Below are positions 1-6,848 of a stretch of DNA of 9,756 bases, in pieces (position 1 is the stretch's first letter; every line of letters begins with the position of its first letter). The notes beneath the pieces were generated by a model. It did no database searches. It was not told where the DNA came from and saw nothing but the letters and a program-made list of their open reading frames with translations. The stretch is taken from positions 1,093 to 10,848 of the forward strand of contig VAYD01000012.1 in the NCBI GenBank assembly GCA_005883905.1. Reading direction: 5' to 3'. A program made the translations under genes and the position numbers. The DNA is from Actinomycetota bacterium (GTDB lineage Bacteria; Actinomycetota; Thermoleophilia; Solirubrobacterales; Solirubrobacteraceae).

Positions 1-683
1 CGGCACCGTCGAGCGCTTCGGCGGCATCGACGTCGTGATCGCCAACGCCGGCGTCGCCACTGTCGGGACCGTCAGCTCGCTGGATCCGGAGGAGTTCGAG
101 CGCGTCGTCGAGGTCAACCTGCTCGGCGTCTACCGCACCGTGAAGGCCGCACTGCCGCATGTGGTCGAGCGCCGCGGCTACGTGCTCGTCGTCGCGTCGC
201 TGGCGGCGGCGCTTCACGGCGGCATGATGGCCAACTACGCGATGGCCAAGGCCGGCGCGGAGGCGTTCGCCAACTCGCTGCGCCAGGAGCTCGCGCCGCA
301 GGGCACCGCGGTCGGCTGCGCATACTTCGGCTTCATCGACACCGACATGGTGCGCGACGCCTACAGCCATCCGGCTTCCGAGCGGGCGCGCCGCAACGCG
401 CCCGGCTGGATCTGGAAGCCGATCCCGGTCGCAGCGGCCGGCACCGCGATCGCCCGCGGAGTCGAGGACCGCCGCGCGCGCGTCTGGGCGCCTCGGTGGG
501 TCGGCGCCGCGCTGGCGCTGCGCGGCATCGTTATGCCGCTGCTCGAGCGCCGGCAGGCGCACGACGCCGACGCCGCGAGAGGCGCTGGAGCTCGCGGCCC
601 AGCAGCCCGTCGGCGTGCCCGAGCGCGGGCGTCAGAGCGACGCGGCGCGCTCGGCCCAGGACTCCATGCCGAGCTCGCGGTAG
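1..683 (+). CDS. Short-chain dehydrogenase/reductase (SDR), 5'-truncated, probable frameshift near 575
   Basis: This is the C-terminal two thirds of a classical NAD(P)-dependent SDR oxidoreductase; the Rossmann N-terminus lies outside the window. The frame is open from base 2. Visible motifs are the cofactor-region NAG (about 44-52), a catalytic Ser codon (197-199) and the catalytic Tyr-Lys pair in YAMAK (236-250), followed by the usual substrate-loop region. The substrate is not predictable. From about 575 the open frame turns into Arg/Ala-rich antisense of the neighbouring regulator and stays open to 1315, which is implausible as protein. Skipping one base at about 575 (extra G after GAC GCC GAC GCC) gives DADAREALELAAQQP, which resembles the tail of this SDR subgroup, and a stop at 681-683. 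The gene would then overlap the convergent regulator by about 50 bp. SDR identity is firm. The end coordinate is inference. Confidence 0.8.
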
Positions 684-3600
684 CCGGCGACCGCCTCCGC
701 GAGCACCGCGCGCGCACGCGCGTCCTCGCCGCGCGCCAGCAGCGTCTCCCCGAGCCCGTGCTGCGCGTGGGCGATCCACGGACGCGCGCGCATCCCGCGC
801 TCGATCTCGATCGCGACCTCGAAGTGGCGCTCGGCATCGTCGAAGCGCCGCAGCTGGGTCGCGAGGATGCCGAGGCCGCGCGCCATCGCGCCGAACGTCC
901 CCTCGACGGGCGCCTCCGCATACAACCGCTCGTACGGGAGCATCAAGTCGTAGAGCCCGGCTGCGGCTTCGTCGTCGCCGAGGTAGGCGCACGTGTCGGG
1001 GAGCGTGTTGAGCGCGAACAGGTACTCCTCGTCGATGTACTCGCGGCTGAGGTCATGCGCCGTCGCCATCTCGAATGCGGCGCGCGCCTCGCGCTCGTGC
1101 CCGAGCGCCGCGTGGACGTGCGCCGACACGCATGTGAACCGATGCAGCGCCGGGTACTCGTGCACGGCCTGCGCGATCGTGTCCTGCACCTCGGCGAGGC
1201 GCCCCTGGGCACGTCGGAGCACGAACAACTGCACGCGACGGGACACGTCGGCGTTGAAGCGGAGGCGGTCCTCGCCCATCGCGTGGCCCTGATCGATCAG
1301 CACCTCCGCGTCTGAGAAGCGGCCCTCGAACAGCGCGATCATCGTTCGCGACGTCGTGGCGCTCCAGAGCTGCGCCGGCTGCCGCAACCGCTCGGCGAGC
1401 TCCTGGAGGGCCGCGATGTCGACGTCGACGCCCGCGCGATCGGCGAGTGTGATGAAGGTGTTGTGCCGGTAGTCGTGCCCCACGAAGACTCGCTCCAAGT
1501 CGTTCGTACGATGGCCCAGTGCGATCAGCTCGTTCGCCCGCTCGAGTCGGCCGTCGAGCGTCGCCGGGCCTTCGACCGCAGGCCAGTGCGCCTCGAGCGC
1601 GTAGGCGATCGTCTCCGGGTCGCCTATCCGCCGAGCCATCGCGAGCGCCTCCTCGGCGAGGCGGACCCGCGGCTCGCGGAAGGCCTCGTCGCGCCGCGCC
1701 GAGGCGAGACGCCCGAGCAGCCTCACGCGTTCGGGGCTGTCGTTCTGACCGACCGCGTCCAAGGCGCGCTCCAGCAACGGCACGAGCCCGGGATCGACGC
1801 TCGCGCGACCCCATGCGAATCGCCCGCCGTACCCGAGCGCCGCGCGGCTGAGCAGGTCGGCCCAGCCCTCGCGATCCGCGATCTCGGCCGCGCGCCGGAA
1901 GGGCTCCTGCGCCGCGATGGTCTCCCCGGCGCGGCTGAGCACGTCGCCCAGCGCGAGCAGCAGCTCGCACGTGCGCCGTGCGTCGCCGCGCGAGATCTCG
2001 TGCAGCTCCAGCGCGGCGGCGTAGTGGCGCGCTGCCTCCTCGTGGGCGTGCTGCGAAGCCGCGTGGTCCCCGGCACGGGTCGCATAGGCGATCGCCTGCT
2101 CGGCGACCGACCTGCCGCCGAGCAGGTAGTGATGCGCCAGCTCGCTGGCGTGACGATCGAGGCTCCCGGCGTAGCGGTTCTCGAGCACGGCCGCGATCTC
2201 TCGATGCAGCCGCATCTTGCGTGTCGCAGGCAGCTCCTCGTAGAGCGCGTCACGCATCAGCACGTGCGAGAACCGCAGCCTGTTCGCGGCGCCGGGCACA
2301 TCGCCGACGAACCGGGCGGTCGTGGCCTCGTCAATCGCGGCGAAAAGGTCGTCCTCGGCGAGACTGCAGACCTCGCCGAGCGGCTGGAGCTCGAACTCGC
2401 GGCCGAAGGCTGACGCCGCATCGAGCACGGCGCGACATCGCGGGCTCCGGCGCTCGAGCCGGCGACCGATCGTCTCCCGCACGCCCTCGGGGATCGGCAG
2501 CCGGCCGTCGCGCCACTCGCCGGCGGCGAGGAGCCGGCCGAGCTCGGCGACGAAGAGCGGATTCCCCCGCGTTCCGTCCTGCACCTTGGACACGAGCTCA
2601 GCCGCAGGGGCGGACCCCATCGTCTCCGCGAGCAGGTGCTCGGTCGCGGGCTCGTCGAGGCCGGTGAGCGCAACGCGGTGGGTGACCGGATCGCGTCCGA
2701 GGTCGGCGAGAGTGACGGCGAGGTCCCGGCTGGCCTCGGTGTCGCGGTAGCAGCAGCAGATCAGCACCTGCGAGCCGGCCAGCTGGGCCGTCAGGAACCG
2801 GAGCAGGAGGAGCGAAGGGCTGTCGGCAGCATGCACGTCGTCGAGGAACACAGCCACGGGCGCCGCTTGCGACAAGGCGGACCCGACCGCCTCGAACAGG
2901 CGAAAGCGCGCGCCCTCCGACCCGTCATCCGGGGCATCCGCAGGCAGGAGTTCGCGCAGTTCGAGGAGGTCGCCGACCTGGCCACGCAGCGCCTGGACCC
3001 AGGGCCAGTACGCCGGCGCCCCGCCCGCCTCCCAGCAACGGCCGACGAGGACGCGGGCCTCGCGATCGCGCGCGCGAGCGGCGAGCGCCTCCGCCAGGCG
3101 GCTCTTGCCGATCCCGGGCTCGCCGCCGACGAGCAGCAGGCCGCCGGCGCCGCTCAGCGCGCTGTCGACGAGCGGGACCAGCTCTCCGAGCTCGTGCTCG
3201 CGCCCGAGCAGCAGCTCGACCGTATCCGGCCTGCGAGCGAGCTCGAGGCCCGGGTCCTGCGCGAGGATTCGCGCCTCGAGCTCCTGCAGCTCGCGGCCAG
3301 GCTCGAGGCCGAGCTCCTCAACGAGCGTTCTCCGCGTGTCGCGATAGACCTCGAGCGCGTCGGCCTGGCGCCCCGAGCGGTACAGCGCGAGCATCAGCTG
3401 CACGCGGACGCGCTCGCGCGTGCGATGCTCCGTCGCGAGCTGCTCGAGCTCAGGGATGACATCGGCATGGTTGCCGAGCGCGAGGTCCGCATCTATCCGC
3501 GCCTCCAGCGCAGCGAGCCGCAATGCCTCGAGCCGCGCGATGGACCCCTGCAGGCATGCTTCGTAGGTCAGGTCGGCGAACGGCGGGCCACGCCAGAGCG

Positions 3601-3976
3601 CCAGCGCGTCCTGGAGGATCCGTCTGGCGTCCGCGGCGCGGCCGGCCGCGAGCGCCGCCCGCCCATCCTCGTGCGCAGCCTCGAAGCGGCGTGCGTCGAC
3701 GTCCTCATCGGAGACCTTGAGCTCGTAGCCCGGCGAGCGGGTGACGAGCACCCCGGGTTCGAGCGACCGGCGCAACTGTGACACGTGCATCAGCAGCGCC
3801 TTGCTCGTCCCCGGCGGCCTGTCCCCCCACAGCAGGTCCACGAGCCGGTCGCTCGAGACGACCTCGTTGGCGTTGACGAGGAGCACGCTGAGCAGCAAGC
3901 GCTGCTTGGCGCTCTTGCAGATGACGGCCTTGTCGCCCGCCCGAACCTCGAGCGGACCGAGGATCTTGAACTCCAT
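632..3976 (-). CDS. SARP/AfsR-like transcriptional regulator (winged helix + BTAD + AAA ATPase + TPR-like C-terminus)
   Basis: This 1114-residue protein is a large SARP-type regulator. Residues about 1-90 form an OmpR-like winged helix (starts MEFKILGPLEV; contains SAKQRLLLSVLL and HVSQLRRSLEP). Residues about 95-240 are the BTAD helical domain (DARRFEAA to VYRDTRRTLVEELGLEPG). An AAA_16-type ATPase follows, with Walker A GEPGIGKS at 285-292 and Walker B VAVFLDDVH at 374-382. From about 600 to the end the protein is alpha-helical and Ala/Arg-rich, consistent with TPR repeats. No LuxR-type C-terminal helix-turn-helix is seen. Family members bind direct heptamer repeats and activate nearby genes, with ATP binding tuning activity. 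The start is fixed by the family-typical N-terminus; a GAGG lies about 8 nt upstream. The gene is divergent from the DLRSPD gene, and the 104-bp gap holds SARP-like repeats that could serve both. Targets are inferred only from context. Confidence 0.93.
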   Translation of the reverse strand: MEFKILGPLEVRAGDKAVICKSAKQRLLLSVLLVNANEVVSSDRLVDLLWGDRPPGTSKALLMHVSQLRRSLEPGVLVTRSPGYELKVSDEDVDARRFEAAHEDGRAALAAGRAADARRILQDALALWRGPPFADLTYEACLQGSIARLEALRLAALEARIDADLALGNHADVIPELEQLATEHRTRERVRVQLMLALYRSGRQADALEVYRDTRRTLVEELGLEPGRELQELEARILAQDPGLELARRPDTVELLLGREHELGELVPLVDSALSGAGGLLLVGGEPGIGKSRLAEALAARARDREARVLVGRCWEAGGAPAYWPWVQALRGQVGDLLELRELLPADAPDDGSEGARFRLFEAVGSALSQAAPVAVFLDDVHAADSPSLLLLRFLTAQLAGSQVLICCCYRDTEASRDLAVTLADLGRDPVTHRVALTGLDEPATEHLLAETMGSAPAAELVSKVQDGTRGNPLFVAELGRLLAAGEWRDGRLPIPEGVRETIGRRLERRSPRCRAVLDAASAFGREFELQPLGEVCSLAEDDLFAAIDEATTARFVGDVPGAANRLRFSHVLMRDALYEELPATRKMRLHREIAAVLENRYAGSLDRHASELAHHYLLGGRSVAEQAIAYATRAGDHAASQHAHEEAARHYAAALELHEISRGDARRTCELLLALGDVLSRAGETIAAQEPFRRAAEIADREGWADLLSRAALGYGGRFAWGRASVDPGLVPLLERALDAVGQNDSPERVRLLGRLASARRDEAFREPRVRLAEEALAMARRIGDPETIAYALEAHWPAVEGPATLDGRLERANELIALGHRTNDLERVFVGHDYRHNTFITLADRAGVDVDIAALQELAERLRQPAQLWSATTSRTMIALFEGRFSDAEVLIDQGHAMGEDRLRFNADVSRRVQLFVLRRAQGRLAEVQDTIAQAVHEYPALHRFTCVSAHVHAALGHEREARAAFEMATAHDLSREYIDEEYLFALNTLPDTCAYLGDDEAAAGLYDLMLPYERLYAEAPVEGTFGAMARGLGILATQLRRFDDAERHFEVAIEIERGMRARPWIAHAQHGLGETLLARGEDARARAVLAEAVAGYRELGMESWAERAASL

Positions 3977-3998
3977 GAGGGGGGCCTCAGTGCCGACC

Positions 3999-4027
3999 TT
4001 ACCGGGCCGTTACCGCCCCGTTGTCGG
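3999..4027 (+). promoter_or_regulatory. Candidate SARP box: three heptamers at 11-bp period
   Basis: TTACCGG (3999-4005), TTACCGC (4010-4016) and TTGTCGG (4021-4027) are each separated by 4 bp (GCCG, CCCG), so the period is exactly 11 bp. SARP regulators are known to bind heptameric direct repeats with this spacing, with the last repeat about 8 bp upstream of the -10 of the activated gene. Here 8 bp after the last heptamer lies ATGGTT/CATGGT (4035-4041), a weak -10 for the rightward DLRSPD gene. On the other strand, TAAGGT (4001 to 3996) could be a -10 for the regulator, so binding might also affect its own promoter. The repeats are seen directly; binding is inferred. Confidence 0.6.
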
Positions 4028-4069
4028 GCACGCGCATGGTTCGCCGTACAGCGATCGGACACCCAAACG

Positions 4070-4076
4070 AGGAGGT
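4070..4076 (+). promoter_or_regulatory. Strong Shine-Dalgarno, fixes the start at 4081
   Basis: AGGAGGT lies 4 nt before the ATG at 4081. It decides the start against an in-frame upstream start at 4021, which would add a positively charged tail in front of an obvious signal peptide and would sit inside the SARP-like repeats. Confidence 0.85.
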
Positions 4077-4080
4077 CCCC

Positions 4081-4452
4081 ATGTCACGCATCGCAATCCT
4101 CACAGCGGTCCTCACCATGATCGTCGCGCCGACAGCGTTCGCTGCCACGGACCTGCGGTCACCCGACGTGCAGGACATGACGACGCCGGCGGCCATCGAT
4201 CTGCGTTCGCCGGACGCCGTCGTCGCCTTTAAGGCGCCGGTCCCCCAGCAGGACCTACGTAGCCCCGACGCGGTCACTGTGTTCAACCCGTCGACCTCAT
4301 CCACGACCTCGCCACAGGCTGCACCTGCCAGCGACGGCACCCTGTCGACGTGGGCGTTGCTGGCCCTCATCTCCGGAGCCATCGGCGCGTGCGCGCTGCT
4401 CGCCGTGATGCTGCGCCGCCACTTCCGGGTTGGCGGCCCGATCGGCATCTGA
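4081..4452 (+). CDS. Small secreted, C-terminally membrane-anchored protein with three DLRSPD repeats
   Basis: This 123-residue protein has no known function. Residues 1-22 are a Sec-type signal peptide (hydrophobic core, cleavage likely after AFA). The mature part carries DLRSPD three times, at residues 24-29, 40-45 and 58-63 (nt 4150, 4198, 4252). The second and third copies extend to DLRSPDAV followed by an aromatic residue three positions later. A Ser/Thr/Pro/Ala linker follows (about 66-88). One transmembrane helix spans about 91-111 and ends in LRRHFR, so the positive charges would face the cytoplasm and the repeats the outside. It lacks LPXTG or any catalytic motif. The repeats use different synonymous codons, pointing to selection on the peptide. 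I recall similar DLRSPDA proteins as hypothetical proteins in Thermoleophilia. It is divergent from the SARP-like regulator and the likely target of the box at 3999-4027. Confidence 0.85.
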   Translation: MSRIAILTAVLTMIVAPTAFAATDLRSPDVQDMTTPAAIDLRSPDAVVAFKAPVPQQDLRSPDAVTVFNPSTSSTTSPQAAPASDGTLSTWALLALISGAIGACALLAVMLRRHFRVGGPIGI

Positions 4453-4468
4453 TCGTCCGGTCGCAGGA

Positions 4469-5633
4469 TCAGGGAGCGTCGCCGCCGCGGATCGCGGCGG
4501 CGGCGCTCTGCAGGGTTCCCCCGCCGATCGCGTCGCGCAGCCGCGCGACGACGCGCTGCACGAACGCGAGGTTGTGCAGCGTCAGCAGGCGCTGGCCGGT
4601 GAGCTCGCGGTTGCGCAGCAGGTAGTGCCAGTAGCCGCGCGTCCAGCCCTGGGCGCACGCGGCGCACGGGCAGCCCTCCATCAGCGGCTCGCTGCTCATC
4701 CGCCACCGCGCCTTCGCGAGGTCCACGCGCCAGCGCTTCTCCGGGTCGGGCACGAGCGCCATTCCATGGCGCCCCAGCCTCGTCGGCATCGCGCAGTCGA
4801 ACGTGTCGATCCCCAGCTCGACGCCGCGGAGCAAGCAGGTGGCGCGGGCGCTCCTCCGGCAGCACCGCGGTCGCCCAGCCGACGACCTCGTACATCTGCT
4901 CCTTCTCGGCGCCGAGCGAGCCGCCGATCGCGATCCCGGGCGCCCGCGACGCCGCGATCGCCTGCGCCGACTCGACGCGCAGGTCCTCGAACACGCCGCC
5001 CTGCACGATCCCGTAGACGAGCTGCTCCGGCGGCCCGTTGGCGTCGTGCCAGTCCAGACAGCGGTCGAGCCAGCGGTGCGTGCGCTCCGTCGAGCGCGCC
5101 GTGTAGTCGCGCTCGACGTGGAACGGCGTGCACTCGTCGAAGACGAGCGCCAGGTCGGAGTTCAGCGCCGCCTGGATCTCCATCGACGTCTCGGGCGCCA
5201 TGAAGCGCTCCGAGCCGTCGATGTACGAGCGAAACGTGACGCCGTCCTCCTCGATCGCGAGCACCTTGCCGTGGCGCTCCGAACCGTATGCCGAGCGCCC
5301 CTTGACCTCGTCGGCGACGGTGCCGTAGCCCATCGAGAACACCTGGAAGCCGCCGGAGTCGGTGACGATCGGCCGGCGCCAGCCCATGAACTCGTGCAGA
5401 CCGCCGAACTCGCGGATCAGCTCATGGCCGGGGTCGAGGAACAGGTGGAACGTGTTGCCCAGGACGAGGTCGAAGCCCAGGCTCTCGACCTCGGCGGGGG
5501 TCAGCCCGCGGACCGTCGCCTTGGTCGCGAGCGGGACGAACGCGGGCGTGCGAATGTCGCCGTGAGCGGTGTGCAACACGCCCGCGCGGGCCTGGGAGCC
5601 CGCGTCGCGTGCCTGGATCTCGAACGGCGGCAT
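4469..5633 (-). pseudogene. tgt: Queuine/guanine tRNA-ribosyltransferase, disrupted by deletion/frameshift
   Basis: Tgt swaps guanine-34 for a queuosine precursor in tRNAs with GUN anticodons. The 5' frame (5633 to about 4833) encodes about 267 residues with TDSGGFQVFSMG (Asp92, active site), FDEC (Asp166), GIVQGG and the IAIGGSLGAEKEQMYEVV segment. The 3' frame (4834 to 4469) encodes LRGVELGIDTFDCAMPTR (nucleophilic Asp), the zinc site CPCAAC and its His in TLHNLAF. The two frames meet at 4832-4838. The conserved GIGE(V/I)DDL stretch expected between RPRHLL and LRGVELG is missing. Restoring 23 nt would give 1188 nt, or 395 residues, normal for the family. Without the 3' half the enzyme lacks its nucleophile and zinc site. 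The start MPPFEIQARDAG matches the family. The 5' frame stays open through the DLRSPD gene to 3999, an antisense read-through. It is either a real pseudogene or a sequence error. Confidence 0.9.
4480..4502. repeat. Perfect GC hairpin between convergent genes
   Basis: CGCCGCCGCG (4480-4489) and CGCGGCGGCG (4493-4502) are perfect inverted arms around a GAT loop. The hairpin lies 28 bp after the DLRSPD stop and inside the last codons of the tgt remnant (encoding part of AAAIRGG). It could end transcription arriving from the left, but no T-run follows. It may simply reflect GCG/GCC alanine codons. Confidence 0.35.
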
Positions 5634-5642
5634 GGACCGGCC

Positions 5643-5652
5643 ATCGTATGCT
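5643..5652. promoter_or_regulatory. Overlapping divergent -10 elements for tgt and dedA
   Basis: On the + strand, TATGCT (5647-5652) fits TANNNT and ends 6 bp before the GTG at 5659, the geometry of a leaderless transcript for dedA. On the - strand, TACGAT (5648 down to 5643) also fits TANNNT and ends 9 bp before the tgt ATG at 5633. The two hexamers share two bases. No convincing -35 or Shine-Dalgarno is seen for either gene. Confidence 0.45.
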
Positions 5653-5658
5653 CGGACG

Positions 5659-6306
5659 GTGCTCGCGACGCTCGTGAACGTCAGCCACGTCGGGCTCCCG
5701 CTCCTGTTCGCGCTCATCGCCGTCGAGTCGATGGGCGTTCCGCTGCCGGGTGAGACCGCGCTGTTCGCCGCCTCGATCCTCGCATCGGACGGCAGGTTCT
5801 CGATCGTGGCGGTGATCGTCATCGCCGCGACCGCTGCGATCGTCGGCGACAACGTCGGCTATCTCATCGGCCGCAAGGCCGGCCGCCGCGTGCTCGAGGC
5901 ATCCGGGCCGTTCCAGCGCCACCGGCGCGCCGTGATCGCCTACGGCCAGCCGTTCTTCGACAAGCACGGGCCGAAGGCGGTGTTCCTCGGGCGCTTCGTC
6001 AGCGGGCTGCGCATCACAGCGGCCTGGCTGGCGGGCGTGAACCGCATGCCGTGGAAGTCGTTCCTCTTCTGGAACGCGACCGGCGGCATCGTCTGGGCGA
6101 CGGCCGTCGGCCTGCTCGCCTACGCCTTCGGCCACGCCGCCGAGCGCGCGATCGAGACCGCCGGCCTGATCGGGCTCGTCGCCGCCGTCCTGCTCGGCAT
6201 CGCGGTGTTGGTCTACGTGCGCCGGAAGACGCACCGGCCGATCGTCGACCAGGGCGCCCTCGTCGCCGAAGCGGAGGACGCCCTGGACGAGGCGCAGGCC
6301 TCCTAG
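5659..6306 (+). CDS. DedA-family (VTT/SNARE-associated) inner-membrane protein
   Basis: This 215-residue polytopic protein belongs to the DedA superfamily, implicated in envelope homeostasis; some members flip undecaprenyl phosphate or phospholipids. Family signatures are present: ESMGVPLPGE (23-32) at the re-entrant N-terminal segment, GDNVGYLIGRKAG (63-75), FLGRFVSGLR (109-118, with the conserved arginines) and a GVNRMPWKSFLFWNATGGIVW block (126-146). A last membrane helix (about 168-187) ends in VRRKTHR, followed by an acidic tail. I chose GTG 5659 because the N-terminus then matches the family and a -10 lies just upstream. ATG 5632 in the same frame would overlap the tgt start codon on the other strand. 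The first 20 or so residues are therefore the least certain part. Its TAG (6304-6306) interlocks with the hsp20 stop. Confidence 0.9.
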   Translation: MLATLVNVSHVGLPLLFALIAVESMGVPLPGETALFAASILASDGRFSIVAVIVIAATAAIVGDNVGYLIGRKAGRRVLEASGPFQRHRRAVIAYGQPFFDKHGPKAVFLGRFVSGLRITAAWLAGVNRMPWKSFLFWNATGGIVWATAVGLLAYAFGHAAERAIETAGLIGLVAAVLLGIAVLVYVRRKTHRPIVDQGALVAEAEDALDEAQAS

Positions 6307-6782
6307 GCCTCGCCGGCCTCGATCGTCTGCGGCGCGTCGCCGACCTGGATCGAGACCTTCTTCGGCTTGCGCTGCTCGGGCTTCGGGATCCGGACCTCGA
6401 GGACGCCCTTGTCGAACGTCGCGGTCACGGCGCCGGGATCGATGCCCTCGGGCAGCGTCAGCGAGCGGCTGAACGACCCGGTCGCGCGCTCGAGGCGGTA
6501 GTAGCCCTCCTTGCGCTCGGCCTGCTCGGTCTTGCGCTCACCCGACAGCGTCAGGACGTCGCCCTCGAACTCGAGGCTGATGTCCTCCTGGCTGAGGCCC
6601 GGCAGGTCGGCCGTGAGCACGTAGTGCTCGTCGGTCTCGACGAGGTCCATCGCCGGGATCCAGCGACGGGCAGGGCTGCCGTTGCCGGCGGTCGGCGTGT
6701 CGAAGAACGTGGAGAAGAGCCGGTTCATCTCCTGCTGGAGCGAGTTGAGCTCGCGGACCGGCTCCCATCGGACGAGTGCCAT
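6303..6782 (-). CDS. Hsp20/alpha-crystallin family small heat-shock protein
   Basis: This 159-residue ATP-independent holdase chaperone of the cytoplasm binds unfolding proteins and hands them to the DnaK/ClpB system. The N-terminal arm (1-40, MALVRWEPVRELNSLQQEMN) is typical of actinobacterial Hsp18/Hsp20. The alpha-crystallin domain spans about 42-134 (WIPAMDLVETDEHYVLTADLP; later FDKGVLEVRIPKP with the conserved GVL at 126-128). The C-terminal tail carries IQV (145-147), the I-x-I/V motif that docks subunits into oligomers. ATG 6782 is chosen over an upstream in-frame start at 6848 because a GGAGG lies 8 nt before it. It follows marR on the same strand with a 62-bp gap and has its own promoter. 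No HAIR or CIRCE element is seen. Its TAG (CTA at 6303-6305) overlaps the dedA stop. Confidence 0.95.
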   Translation of the reverse strand: MALVRWEPVRELNSLQQEMNRLFSTFFDTPTAGNGSPARRWIPAMDLVETDEHYVLTADLPGLSQEDISLEFEGDVLTLSGERKTEQAERKEGYYRLERATGSFSRSLTLPEGIDPGAVTATFDKGVLEVRIPKPEQRKPKKVSIQVGDAPQTIEAGEA

Positions 6783-6789
6783 ATCTGAT

Positions 6790-6819
6790 ACCTCCAGACT
6801 GAGATTGCTGCCTGGAAGC
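6790..6819 (-). promoter_or_regulatory. Hairpin masking the hsp20 Shine-Dalgarno (candidate RNA thermometer)
   Basis: In the hsp20 leader (- strand), GCUUCCAGGC (6819-6810) can pair with GUCUGGAGGU (6799-6790): ten pairs, three of them G-U, around a 10-nt loop. The right arm contains the whole GGAGG Shine-Dalgarno (6795-6791), 8 nt before the ATG. Weak pairing over the ribosome site is the design of known hsp20 thermometers. Caveat: a transcript from the promoter above would start inside the left arm, so the structure needs an upstream start or read-through from marR. Confidence 0.35.
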
Positions 6820-6848
6820 AGTATGAAATCTAAGTCGTCCTCTGTCAA
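6820..6848 (-). promoter_or_regulatory. Sigma-70-type promoter of hsp20
   Basis: On the - strand, a perfect -35 TTGACA (6848-6843) is followed by a 17-bp spacer and CATACT (6825-6820, four of six matches to TATAAT). The predicted start is near 6812-6814, giving a leader of about 30 nt. The -35 overlaps the marR stop codon (6845-6847). Confidence 0.65.

Noticed and set aside
684..1315. Continuation of the SDR frame to 1315 as real coding sequence
   Set aside because: It is fully antisense to the well-supported regulator and reads as Arg/Ala-rich, low-complexity sequence without SDR features. High-GC genes routinely leave such open antisense frames.
1463..3781. Long + strand open frames opposite the regulator (1463-2413 and 2636-3781)
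   Set aside because: They mirror the codon structure of the regulator, have no recognisable domains or ribosome sites, and are shadows of high GC content.
3999..4832. Long - strand frame continuing from the tgt 5' half down to 3999
   Set aside because: After RPRHLL the sequence loses all Tgt similarity while the true Tgt C-terminus continues in another frame. The rest is antisense to the DLRSPD gene.
5569..5658. Upstream start for dedA at 5569 or 5632
   Set aside because: The extra residues lie antisense inside the tgt N-terminus, do not resemble a DedA N-terminus, and the -10 at 5647-5652 would be inside the gene.
4803..5753. Long + strand open frame opposite tgt
   Set aside because: It is antisense shadow of conserved Tgt codons, with no ribosome site or recognisable domain, and it runs into the start of dedA in another frame.
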